Of a stretch of 64,000 bases of DNA, positions 56,194 to 64,000 are shown piece by piece (positions within the stretch are counted from its first letter, which is position 1; every line of letters starts with the position of its first letter). Position numbers and translations under genes: made by a program. A model generated the notes under the pieces. The model was not told the DNA's origin. It saw only the letters and a list, made by a program, of their open reading frames with translations, and ran no database searches. This DNA comes from Candidatus Geocrenenecus dongiae (GTDB lineage Archaea; Thermoproteota; Nitrososphaeria_A; Caldarchaeales; Wolframiiraptoraceae), in the NCBI GenBank assembly GCA_023267855.1, contig JALNLN010000001.1:87620-151619 (forward strand). The letters are read 5' to 3'.

Positions 56194-58422
56194 TTAGAGA
56201 ATTCCTTGAAGGATCCATAAGAAGTAGAGTGGTATGAAGACTAGGGAGATTGTGTTTAATAGTTTTATCAATATGTGTAGAGATGGACCAACGGTATCTT
56301 TTAATGGGTCTCCAACTGTATCTCCAACGACAGCTGCTTGATGGGCTGCTGAACGTTTCCCACCTAGATTTCCAGCTTCTATGAATTTCTTTGCATTATC
56401 CCATGTGGCTCCTCCCCACATCATCATTATAGCTAAAGGTATAGTAGAAGCCGTGGCTCCGATAACCAGTGCTCCTACTCCAGCTCCACCAAATAGTAAT
56501 CCTATTATGAGAGGTGTTATTATTATTACCAAGCTTGGTCCAATCATACTCTTTAATGCGTATTGAGTACTTATAGCCACAGCTCTATAGTAATCTGGCT
56601 TAGTAGCTCCATCTAATAATCCAGGAATCTCTCTGAACTGTCTTCTAACTTCTTCAACCATTTGGAATGCAGCTTTAGATACTGCTTTCAAAGCTATCCC
56701 TGAGAATAAGTATGGTAAAAGAGCGCCTACTAATACCGCGATAATTATATCTGGTTTAAGAAGTATTATATAGTCTATGAATTCTTTCATGTATTGGAGT
56801 AGGATTTTTGTGTTTAGTTCTAGGATTCCTGTCTGTCTAGCTACATAGTCTTGTATAAATGCTTGGAATAATAGGAGCGTTGCTATTGTTGCTGAGGCCA
56901 TGGCATAACCTTTTGTTAAAGCTTTAGTTGTATTTCCAACGGCGTCTAATGGGTCTATATTCTTTCTAACAGATTCTTCTAATCCAGCCATCTCAGCTAT
57001 CCCTCCAGCATTATCAGCTATTGGTCCAGCTCCATCAAGAGTCATAATAGTTCCAGCTAGAGAAAGCATACCTCTAGTAGCTAAAGCTGTTCCAAAAACT
57101 CCTTTAATGAAATCTGTCAGCCACCCTCCTTCAAGTCCTGGTAGAGGCATTGTTTTTCCAGCGTAGAAAGCTATACCTAAAGCTATGGCTATGATTATTA
57201 TCGGTTCTGCAACAGCTCTCATACCTACAGATAAGCCTGCGAGTATGTTTATTGCAGGACCGCTTTGTGAAGATTGGGCTACTTCTTGTACTAACTTAGA
57301 CTTGGTTCCAGTATACCTGTTTGTTGATAGGACTACGAGCGTAGCTCCAATTATACCTGCGGCTCCAGCTGCTAACATGTTGAGCCACTGGAGGGGGAAT
57401 AAGGCATAGACGACTAGAGCGTAGGTTAAGATCGAGATTATGGCGGAGATAACGATTCCGAAAGCAAATGGTTCAAATGGTTCTTTGAATCTACGGTATG
57501 AGAGTATTCCAAGTACTCCTGAAATTGTTGAGATTACTCCTACAGCTCCTATAGCTAGAGGGAGCACTATGAAGAGTGGTTGATCTGTTAATACATAGAG
57601 CACCCATCCTATAATCATGCCTCCGAGAGTTTCAGCAGTAACAGATTCAAATATGTCTGCACCTCTACCTGCACAATCTCCAACATTATCTCCAACTTGA
57701 TCAGCTATGACTGCTGGATTTCTAGGATCATCTTCAGGTATTCCTGCTTCTATCTTTCCAACTAGATCTGCTCCTATATCTGCAGCTTTCGTATATATTC
57801 CTCCACCAAGCTGTGCAAATAAAGCTGATAAACTTGCTCCGAAAGCGAATCCCGCTATAGCGTCGAGAACCATGCGGTACTCTACTTCTTGAGGTAACCC
57901 TCCAGAGATTAAACTAAACACTACGAATAGTATTGATAATCCTAGTAAGCTTAAACTGTATACTGAGAATCCTAAGACACCTCCACCTAAGACAGCTACT
58001 TTAAGAGCTTCTAGACTATTTTTCTTACCTGCTTCTGTTACTCTAACATTTGTACGAGTTGATGCATCCATGCTGAAGAAAGCTGCAGCTACAGATGAAG
58101 CTCCACCAACAATTACCGATAGGCCTGTAAGTAATGATTCTTTTAAAGCAATATCTGAAGGGATCTTCATCATTGAAGTATAGATAACATAAATCATTAT
58201 AGTTATGATTATGGCCAGAATTGCTGTGAATGAGAGTATAGTTTTTATTTGTTTACTCATGTATGCTTTAGCACCTTCTCTAATAGCTCTCCAGACTTCA
58301 ATCATTTTAGGAGAACCTACTGGATACTTCTGGACAACATAGTATAGAATGATAGCGGCGAGAACTCCGAGAACCCCTGAAATAACAGCCAGTACAGATA
58401 TATTGAATACTTCTACATGCAT
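56194..58422 (-). CDS. hppA: Membrane-bound H+-translocating pyrophosphatase
   Basis: The 742-residue protein has about 16 membrane helices and the PPi-binding motifs DDPRNPAVIADQVGDNVGD and GADLVGKIEAG. The stretch GNTTKALTKGYA has Lys where K+-dependent enzymes have Ala, so it should be the K+-independent type. It couples PPi hydrolysis to proton pumping. A late DxxxGGKRSAAHQAAVVGDTVGDP is also present. It would recover energy from PPi, for example from aminoacylation reactions. Confidence 0.96.
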   Translation of the reverse strand: MHVEVFNISVLAVISGVLGVLAAIILYYVVQKYPVGSPKMIEVWRAIREGAKAYMSKQIKTILSFTAILAIIITIMIYVIYTSMMKIPSDIALKESLLTGLSVIVGGASSVAAAFFSMDASTRTNVRVTEAGKKNSLEALKVAVLGGGVLGFSVYSLSLLGLSILFVVFSLISGGLPQEVEYRMVLDAIAGFAFGASLSALFAQLGGGIYTKAADIGADLVGKIEAGIPEDDPRNPAVIADQVGDNVGDCAGRGADIFESVTAETLGGMIIGWVLYVLTDQPLFIVLPLAIGAVGVISTISGVLGILSYRRFKEPFEPFAFGIVISAIISILTYALVVYALFPLQWLNMLAAGAAGIIGATLVVLSTNRYTGTKSKLVQEVAQSSQSGPAINILAGLSVGMRAVAEPIIIIAIALGIAFYAGKTMPLPGLEGGWLTDFIKGVFGTALATRGMLSLAGTIMTLDGAGPIADNAGGIAEMAGLEESVRKNIDPLDAVGNTTKALTKGYAMASATIATLLLFQAFIQDYVARQTGILELNTKILLQYMKEFIDYIILLKPDIIIAVLVGALLPYLFSGIALKAVSKAAFQMVEEVRRQFREIPGLLDGATKPDYYRAVAISTQYALKSMIGPSLVIIITPLIIGLLFGGAGVGALVIGATASTIPLAIMMMWGGATWDNAKKFIEAGNLGGKRSAAHQAAVVGDTVGDPLKDTVGPSLHILIKLLNTISLVFIPLYFLWILQGIL

Positions 58423-58573
58423 TTTCTACACACCTTCCAAAAATTCCTATTTATATGGAATATAAAAACGTACATAAAGAGAAAACATAAATTGAGAAAA
58501 GTCTTCTTATATATTCCACTTTCTTTTAAAGATATTAGCTAGAATATCCAACTATTCTTATAGAGATTAGTTA

Positions 58574-59698
58574 ATGAGGTTATCTGGTGTAGCTGATCTT
58601 CCACTACATGAAGGACATGTTCCACAATGGCTTATGAAGAAGATGAAGTTTCTATCATCAAGTATTGTTAAAGTTATGGTTGAAGAACTTGGTGTACTAG
58701 AAGTATTGAGGAGACTGGCTGATCCATACTGGTTTCAAGCATTCGGATGTGTCTTGGGTTTTGATTGGCATTCTAGCGGTCTTACAACTGTTGTTACTGG
58801 AGCTCTTAGAGAAGCTGTAAGATTAGAAACACATGGAATAGGCGTAGTTGGGGGGAAAAGCATAATGGCTTTAAGAGTTCCCGAAATGATTAAACAAATG
58901 AACTTAGAAGATGATTTGAAATCCAAGTTAATTAGGATCAGCAAGCTCTCTGCTAAAGTTGATAATGCTGTTCTACAAGACGGATACAACATATACCACC
59001 ACGTCATAGTGTTCACGGAGAAAGGTAACTGGACAGTAATCCAGCAGGGAATGAATTTAGAGAACAAGTATGCGAGAAGGTATCACTGGTTTGGGGAGAA
59101 TGTCTCAAGTTTTGTTGAAGAACCTCACAGCGGTATCGCTGGAGATAGAAAAGAAGAAATGGTTCTCAACATGGTATCTAAGAAGAGTAGTGAAGCTAGG
59201 AAAGCTTCTGTAGACCTAGCTTCAGAGAAACCATCTAGATTAGCTAGACTAGTAAATCTTACATTAAACAAACAAGAAACATTAACTAGATGGATTGAGA
59301 GAGAAGAAGAGACGGTGAAGATTCCAGCATACCTATGTATGCCGTTAAAGATAAACTGGAATGCATTAAAGAAGGCTTACGATCTAAAACCAAGCAACTA
59401 TGAAGAATTAATACAGATAGAAGGTATGGGACCAGCAACTCTGAGAGCACTAGCATTAATCTCTACATTGATTTATGGTGTTGAGATAGATTGGAGAGAT
59501 CCAGTTAAATTTACTTTTGCGCATGGTGGTAAAGATGGGGTACCGTACCCAGTATCGAGAAAAAGAATGGAAGAATCTATCAAATTTTTAACATCAATTC
59601 TAGAATCTGCAGAGATAGAAAGAGAAGAAAAACTCAAAGCACTTAGAAGATTATACAATCTAGAGAAGAATTCTTATGGGGAAGATCAAGATATCTAG
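58574..59698 (+). CDS. DUF763 protein with C-terminal HhH
   Basis: The 374-residue protein matches DUF763, found in archaea and some bacteria. It begins SGVADLPLHEGHVPQWLM and contains the conserved AFGCVLGFDWHSSGLTTVV, then GVVGGKS and DGYNIYHHV. Residues about 275-300 (LIQIEGMGPATLRALALIS) form a helix-hairpin-helix, so DNA or RNA binding is likely. The role is unknown. It is divergent from hppA, with 151 bases between. Confidence 0.85.
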   Translation: MRLSGVADLPLHEGHVPQWLMKKMKFLSSSIVKVMVEELGVLEVLRRLADPYWFQAFGCVLGFDWHSSGLTTVVTGALREAVRLETHGIGVVGGKSIMALRVPEMIKQMNLEDDLKSKLIRISKLSAKVDNAVLQDGYNIYHHVIVFTEKGNWTVIQQGMNLENKYARRYHWFGENVSSFVEEPHSGIAGDRKEEMVLNMVSKKSSEARKASVDLASEKPSRLARLVNLTLNKQETLTRWIEREEETVKIPAYLCMPLKINWNALKKAYDLKPSNYEELIQIEGMGPATLRALALISTLIYGVEIDWRDPVKFTFAHGGKDGVPYPVSRKRMEESIKFLTSILESAEIEREEKLKALRRLYNLEKNSYGEDQDI

Positions 59699-59724
59699 AA
59701 TAAAAATTTGTATTATTTTTAGGT

Positions 59725-60219
59725 TTAAAACTTGTAGCCGATCTTTCTAAGGAACTCTCTCCTCTTCTTTATATCTTCTTCTGTCTCTATACCCTTCGAT
59801 TTGTATCCATCTATTACCGCTACAACACCTCTTCCCTGAGATGTTTCTACGACTACTACTTGTAGAGGGTTTGCCGTTGCTGCAAGTATTGTACATACTT
59901 CTGGCACATCTTTAATTCTCTGCATTATGTTTATCGGGTACATTCCCTTCATGAATATTATGAACGTATGTCCACAACCTATCTTCAAGAGCGTTTCAGC
60001 TGCAAGCTTCTTTAATTCTTCGTCTGTCCCCTCATATCTAATGAGGCATGGTCCACTAGCTTCTGCAAAAGCTATCCCAAATTTCGCTCCTGGAACCGTG
60101 TTGACTATGGCTTCGTAGAGATCTTCAACTGTTTTTATGAAGTGGCTTATCCCGAATATGACATTGCATCCTTCCGGAATCTTTACATCAATTATCTCAA
60201 ACTTCATTTCACTACTCAT
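59725..60219 (-). CDS. Adenosine-specific kinase family protein
   Basis: The 164-residue protein matches the adenosine-specific kinase family (PF04008). Conserved stretches are [34 protein letters not shown] and [17 protein letters not shown], with a final [20 protein letters not shown]. The family has a known structure and adenosine binding was proposed. It is preceded on the minus strand by a box TAAGATTTATCG. It is convergent with DUF763. Confidence 0.88.
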   Translation of the reverse strand: MSSEMKFEIIDVKIPEGCNVIFGISHFIKTVEDLYEAIVNTVPGAKFGIAFAEASGPCLIRYEGTDEELKKLAAETLLKIGCGHTFIIFMKGMYPINIMQRIKDVPEVCTILAATANPLQVVVVETSQGRGVVAVIDGYKSKGIETEEDIKKRREFLRKIGYKF

Positions 60220-60288
60220 ATCAAGAGTAGAAATATCTAGGGTACTCGATAAATCTTACTTTTACGCAAGTGGCCCCTAATATCTAAA

Positions 60289-61359
60289 CTAGAATTCTCT
60301 TGTTATTAGGAAGTCTGCTAAAGCTTTAAGCTTCTTTTTTGCGTGAGAATCTTCTACGACTTTATCCAATTCCACCCATGCATCTCTAACAAGATTTACG
60401 CAGAGTTTCCTAGAATACTCTACTGCATCGGTTTCTTTTATCAATGATATGGCTTCTTCTATCAACTTTCTATCACTTGTTCTCTGATTCAATATGTATT
60501 CAAGTCTTTCAGCTTTCTCTTTTGGAAGTCTTCTAACTGCTCTTACAACTAGAAGTGTTCTCTTCCCTTCTTTTATATCTCCACCTATCTCTTTTCCATA
60601 TTTTGATTCTTCTCCAATTATGTTTAGTATATCGTCTTGTATCTGGAATGCTACCGCTAGAGATTCTGAGAATCTTGAGAATGCTTCTTCAATATGTTTT
60701 GGAGCGTTGGCCATTATTGTAGCTATCTTTGTAGAGAATCTCGCTAAGGCCCCTGTCTTAAACAAGGTCATCTGCATGTATTGTTCTTCTGTTATTTCTT
60801 TAACTAAACCTCTATGCCAAGCTATATCCATCGCCTGCCCCATGCTGAGTTCAACCATAGTCTTAACATATTCTTCAAGTATCCTTAATCGTTTTTCTCT
60901 ATCTATAGAGATTTCCCGGAGTATTAGTAGAGGTAGGAAGTACATTGTATTCCCCATGTTTATTGCTACATCTACGCCGTATATCTTGTGGATACATGGC
61001 TTTCCTCTTCTAAAATCACCTTCATCTTCAACATCATCTACAACCAGTGTCCCATTATGTATAACTTCAGGAATAATTGTAAGTGGGAGAATTTCTTCTA
61101 CATTTCCTCCGAGACACTCGTAGACGAGAAGAGTTAATACTGGTCTCCATCTCTTACCACCTCTATCCATTAAATCCCAGAAAGGTTCTAGCACAGTTTT
61201 GGTTATAGAGACTGGCTCATACCTGTATCTAGGGGGTCCAAGTAGTTTTGAGAGATATTCTTCATCACCCTTTCTCTCAATAAAATCTTCTATCTGTTTC
61301 GTAACTCTACGTCCATAGTCTTCTAGAACTTCAAGTATATCTATATCTTGACCACACAT
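60289..61359 (-). CDS. Polyprenyl diphosphate synthase (GGPP-synthase-like)
   Basis: The 356-residue trans-prenyltransferase has the GGKRWRPV motif near residue 70, the first Asp-rich motif DDVED with GDFRRGKP, and a second motif DDILN that lacks the usual last Asp. In archaea such enzymes make geranylgeranyl diphosphate for membrane lipids, or longer chains for quinones. The small Gly five positions before the first motif would allow a long product. It is somewhat longer than typical GGPPS and could be of a divergent archaeal subfamily. Confidence 0.82.
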   Translation of the reverse strand: MCGQDIDILEVLEDYGRRVTKQIEDFIERKGDEEYLSKLLGPPRYRYEPVSITKTVLEPFWDLMDRGGKRWRPVLTLLVYECLGGNVEEILPLTIIPEVIHNGTLVVDDVEDEGDFRRGKPCIHKIYGVDVAINMGNTMYFLPLLILREISIDREKRLRILEEYVKTMVELSMGQAMDIAWHRGLVKEITEEQYMQMTLFKTGALARFSTKIATIMANAPKHIEEAFSRFSESLAVAFQIQDDILNIIGEESKYGKEIGGDIKEGKRTLLVVRAVRRLPKEKAERLEYILNQRTSDRKLIEEAISLIKETDAVEYSRKLCVNLVRDAWVELDKVVEDSHAKKKLKALADFLITREF

Positions 61360-61411
61360 CTTCAGATATTAAACGATGCTCTAAATTAAATAGTTTCTAC
61401 AATGGTCTCCA

Positions 61412-62185
61412 TCATATTTTAAGAAAACTTTCTCTCAGGAATCTGGATAGAGTTTCATTTTCTTTCTCTACATCTTTGTTTAGCTGAGTTTTAGCCTTAA
61501 TGTAGTCAATAAACTTCATATCTTTTCCTGTGTATTTCTTTACGTAGTTCTCTAGTTCCATGTGTTTCTCTAGTTTCTCGAGGAATGTCCGCAGTTCTTC
61601 TTCACTTGCTTCTCTATATACATCTTCGTGGAGAACTATTTCTAGTGGTAGTCTAGGTCTTAGTGGTGGAGATTCATTCCTAACACCTATACATAGTAGA
61701 GCTATTGGAATAACACCTCTCGGGAGTTGGAACATTTCTGAGATTGTTGGTGCGTAGAGTAGGGGGCAGTCTATTATCACGGATCCAAGCCCAAGAGATT
61801 CAGCAGCAATTACAATATTTTCTACTGCTAGAGCAGTCTCAAATATACTCATCACAGTCTCTACTGGATGTTTATCAGAGGAGAGAACATGACGGTGACC
61901 AAGCATATCAAGCATCTTCTTTACTCTCTTAAGATCGCAGCAAACCAGTAAGATTATCGAAGCATTTTTAACAGCACTACTACCGCATATTTCGTATAGC
62001 TTAGTTCTCTTCTCTTCACTCTTCACCCAAATAAACGTGTACGCCTGCATATATACTGGAGCTCGTTCTGCAACTTCTACCAAAAGCTTTACAAATTCTT
62101 CTGGAATCTCTACGGGCTTAAATATCCTTATACTCCTTCTAGATCTAAGAAGATTTATAACACTTCTCGATTTAGCAAAAACCAA
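61412..62185 (-). CDS. Nitroreductase-family flavoprotein
   Basis: The 257-residue protein has the nitroreductase start LLRSRRSIRIFKPVEIPEEF, then a long helical region and SIFETALAVENIVIAAESLG, plus LGSVIIDCPLLY that binds FMN. The last 60 residues are an extra helical tail. It would reduce a substrate using NAD(P)H or ferredoxin; coenzyme F420 is also possible in archaea. It lies between the polyprenyl synthase and tRNA-Cys. Confidence 0.85.
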   Translation of the reverse strand: MVFAKSRSVINLLRSRRSIRIFKPVEIPEEFVKLLVEVAERAPVYMQAYTFIWVKSEEKRTKLYEICGSSAVKNASIILLVCCDLKRVKKMLDMLGHRHVLSSDKHPVETVMSIFETALAVENIVIAAESLGLGSVIIDCPLLYAPTISEMFQLPRGVIPIALLCIGVRNESPPLRPRLPLEIVLHEDVYREASEEELRTFLEKLEKHMELENYVKKYTGKDMKFIDYIKAKTQLNKDVEKENETLSRFLRESFLKI

Positions 62186-62328
62186 ATCAGCACCACCGAT
62201 GAATACACTTACTTACAAAATAGATCAATAACCAAAAAATAAATTTTGAAATAAGATAGAGCAAGCAGACTATCTTAAAAATAAAGTTAATAACTAACTC
62301 AAGATAGATAAGAAGTAGAGGGAACTAA

Positions 62329-62401
62329 GCCCGGGTGGCCGAGTGGTTTAGGCGGCGGCCTGCAGAGCCGCTAAACGGGGGTTCAAATCCCTCCCCGGGC
62401 T
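62329..62401 (+). tRNA. tRNA-Cys (anticodon GCA)
   Basis: The acceptor stem GCCCGGG (62329-62335) pairs with CCCGGGC (62394-62400), and the discriminator at 62401 is T, the identity base U73 of tRNA-Cys. The anticodon loop CTGCAGA sits in the GCGGC/GCCGC stem, giving GCA. The T arm is GGGGG-TTCAAAT-CCCTC with one mismatch. CCA is not encoded and no intron is seen. A T5 tract follows and may terminate transcription. Confidence 0.95.
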
Positions 62402-62518
62402 TTTTCAAATTCTATTCTTAAAATTTTCAAAACTATTTGTCCAGTTTCTTCTTATGTAGAGGGTTGGAGAATAGTGTTTGGTTTGATATGCTAGTGGAGG
62501 TGCTGGTTTATGGATTAG

Positions 62519-62845
62519 TTATTGTTCTTGTTCTAATGTAGTTTTCCTCTGTTTTCTAGCATGGTATTCTATTGATGCTATCTCTTTTTCTACTTCTTCT
62601 AATACTGTAGACGGTCTGCTTCCAAGATAGTGGAAGGCTAAACCTACACCCCATGCTGCTAGAACCCATGGGAACCATAAAACACGTGGACTAGTCCAAA
62701 GGTTTACGAATACTAGGAAGGCATTAACAATAATGTACGATATAAAGTGTACGGTGAAATCTCTCCTAGCTTTCTTTACTCTAAGCTCTTTCATAGCTTC
62801 TTCAAATTCTTCAATTGTCAGATCTTTACTCATACCGCTTCCCAT
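62519..62845 (-). CDS. 2TM-domain protein
   Basis: The 108-residue protein has two membrane helices in the 2TM domain: FTVHFISYIIVNAFLVFVNL then WFPWVLAAWGVGLAFHYLG. The N- and C-terminal arms are charged helices (EEFEEAMKELRVKKA before, EEVEKEIASIEYHARKQ after). This small domain is common in bacteria and some archaea, often beside sensor proteins. No partner is visible here. Confidence 0.75.
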   Translation of the reverse strand: MGSGMSKDLTIEEFEEAMKELRVKKARRDFTVHFISYIIVNAFLVFVNLWTSPRVLWFPWVLAAWGVGLAFHYLGSRPSTVLEEVEKEIASIEYHARKQRKTTLEQEQ

Positions 62846-62975
62846 ACAAAATTAATTTTTCTACATATAAGCTTTCACCTAGTTTATATCAGTTTCAGAA
62901 ACTGTATATCTTCTAGAAATTGTGATTCTTATTTGAAAAGTTAAATTCTAGGTTTCTTGTTTTCCCTATAGAGTC

Positions 62976-63212
62976 TTGTTGAGAAGTTTTACTGAGAGCT
63001 TCTTCATACTGGTAGGTTTAATGTTTCTTGTACTTGGCTTAGTCTTCCTATTAATCCCACTTATTCTGAAGCTTGGTTTAAAACTTGAAAACATACATCC
63101 ACTAATATTGTGGTGGAAGAAGATAGATGGTTTTTATGTAGGAACATCTCCAATACTCTTAATAATCTTGTTGGCAGTTTACTTTTTATCAATATTTTTG
63201 AAGAAAGGCTAG
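62976..63212 (+). CDS. Small DUF2905-like membrane protein
   Basis: The 78-residue protein has two hydrophobic helices (about 9-35 and 55-75) with the middle loop ENIHPLILWWKKIDGFYVGT. The pattern of a helix, a short loop with basic and aromatic residues, a F-Y-x-x-T-S turn, and a second helix resembles DUF2905. The start is TTG 62976. It is convergent with the phosphoribosyltransferase gene. Confidence 0.55.
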   Translation: MLRSFTESFFILVGLMFLVLGLVFLLIPLILKLGLKLENIHPLILWWKKIDGFYVGTSPILLIILLAVYFLSIFLKKG

Positions 63213-63219
63213 CTGGACT

Positions 63220-63861
63220 CTACGTTATCTTCTTTGTACGAGAAAGATATTCAACTACTTCTTCATCTCTAAGTTGTCTAAAATCTTCATAGAACTGTCC
63301 TATAGCGTAGAATGGTGTAGGTGTTTCAAGACATACAACTTCATCTGCCTCCATAGAAAGTTTCGGTATAGTTTCAGGTGGGGAGACAGGTACAGCGCAT
63401 ACAAGAGTATGTGGGTTTTTCTTTCTCATAAATCTAAGTGTTGCTATCATGGTTGCACCTGTCGCAACACCATCGTCTACAACTATTACTGTATATTTCG
63501 ATAGATCTCCTAACTCACGACCTCCACGATAAAGCTTCAACCTCCTATTTATTACTTGTAATTCTTTTTCAGCTTCAGACCTAATGTATCTCTCATCTAC
63601 GCCAACCATTCTCGCAACTTCTTCTTCTACGTATATCGTTCCATCTTCTGCTACAGCTCCAACAGCTAGTTCTGGTTGTAAAGGTGCTCCTATCTTTCTC
63701 GGTATAGTAACTTCTAGAGGGCAGTCAAGTTCTAATGCAACGTAGTATCCAACTTCTACCCCACCTCTAGGTATACCGAAGACTACAGGTGAAGATTCTC
63801 TAAATTTGTACAAGGCTTTGGCTAATCTTAATCCTGCATCCTTCCTATCTTTGAATATCAA
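63220..63861 (-). CDS. Phosphoribosyltransferase
   Basis: This 213-residue type I phosphoribosyltransferase has the PRPP-binding loop YTVIVVDDGVATGATM near residue 125 and an early GIPRGGVEVGYYVA loop. Such proteins appear in archaea and in bacteria as predicted phosphoribosyltransferases of unknown base specificity, sometimes fused to a hydrolase. The start is TTG 63861, which overlaps the stop of the preceding gene as TTGA; a GGAGGGTGGAG site lies upstream. Confidence 0.85.
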   Translation of the reverse strand: MIFKDRKDAGLRLAKALYKFRESSPVVFGIPRGGVEVGYYVALELDCPLEVTIPRKIGAPLQPELAVGAVAEDGTIYVEEEVARMVGVDERYIRSEAEKELQVINRRLKLYRGGRELGDLSKYTVIVVDDGVATGATMIATLRFMRKKNPHTLVCAVPVSPPETIPKLSMEADEVVCLETPTPFYAIGQFYEDFRQLRDEEVVEYLSRTKKIT

Positions 63862-64000
63862 TCTCCACCCTCCTCTATAGACTTAATCAAGCTATCTGCA
63901 ACCACATCTATTCTTGATGCAAGCTCTGAATAAAGTTTATGATATATTTGGAGGCATGTATCGAGAGCTTTCTCATAAGATAAGCTTCCCGCAGATATCT
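63858..64000 (-). CDS. C-terminus of an unrecognised protein, partial
   Basis: The minus strand has an open frame that enters from the right edge and ends at the TGA at 63858-63860. The visible 46 residues include LSYEKALDTCLQIYHKLYSE and RIDVVADSLIKSIEEGGD, which look helical. The TGA overlaps the TTG start of the phosphoribosyltransferase, so the two are coupled. Too little is visible to name it. Confidence 0.6.
   Translation of the reverse strand, partial: ISAGSLSYEKALDTCLQIYHKLYSELASRIDVVADSLIKSIEEGGD

Overview
The window is archaeal chromosome. It carries archaeal replication and repair genes (PriS, a Gins15-like GINS subunit, NurA-HerA, a PINA-type PIN/ATPase/KH protein, NreA, a RecA/RadB-like ATPase), archaeal-only families (AK6, DUF763, DUF2258, aKMT-like methyltransferase, two-subunit 2-oxoacid:ferredoxin oxidoreductase), CCA-less tRNAs and TATA boxes close to start codons. 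AT-rich DNA with AGA/AGG arginine codons, an FtsZ next to a CdrS-like regulator, and an Ost3/Ost6-like membrane protein suggest a thermophilic Thermoproteota (TACK) lineage outside the classical Sulfolobales/Thermoproteales. I cannot name the species. Many starts are TTG or GTG, and two genes appear to start at CTG.

Layout. 0-3.4 kb: HAD phosphatase (cut by the edge), AK6 kinase, prephenate dehydratase, QueT-like transporter, a C/D box sRNA candidate, a small orphan gene and tRNA-Leu(UAG). 3.5-5.6 kb: a more GC-rich block with a DUF350 membrane protein and a possible nuclease, and between them a decayed fragment of an oxidase subunit II. 5.6-8.5 kb: HTH_10 regulator, a cupredoxin subunit II without CuA ligands, and a heme-copper-oxidase-like subunit I whose first CuB/FeB histidine is aspartate, which suggests a NO-reductase-like enzyme. 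8.6-18.3 kb: YtcJ-type amidohydrolase, M28 peptidase and a fold-III PLP decarboxylase converging on a complete LivKHMFG importer; together they look like peptide and amino-acid use. 18.3-18.6 kb: remains of a clan AA aspartic protease.

18.9-29 kb: PINA, Ost3/6-like protein, RadB-like ATPase, MgtC, an SPL-like radical SAM enzyme coupled to NreA, a second SPL-like enzyme, CorA, a predicted PD-(D/E)XK protein and a thioesterase. 29-39.6 kb: DUF401 transporter, two divergent DUF72 paralogs (one ending in a SWIM-like finger), DUF2258, aKMT-like methyltransferase, DUF1152, EamA transporter, a membrane-anchored HtrA, a second predicted nuclease, an unrecognised, strongly structured GC-rich RNA of about 212 nt (37892-38103), and a DHA2 efflux pump.

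39.7-51.2 kb is the information-processing core: radical SAM enzyme overlapping an HhH-GPD DNA glycosylase, a third SPL-like enzyme, CdrS-like RHH plus ftsZ, metG (with an apparent one-base frameshift at its 5' end), nurA-herA, a small membrane protein, priS, a GINS gene and a Usp-like protein. 51.2-64 kb is central metabolism and housekeeping: OFOR beta and alpha, HtrA without anchor, wHTH regulator, H+-pyrophosphatase, DUF763, adenosine-specific kinase, polyprenyl synthase, nitroreductase, tRNA-Cys(GCA), small membrane proteins, a phosphoribosyltransferase and a gene cut by the right edge. The strongest candidates for something undescribed are the structured RNA, the radical SAM/glycosylase pair and the Asp-ligand oxidoreductase.
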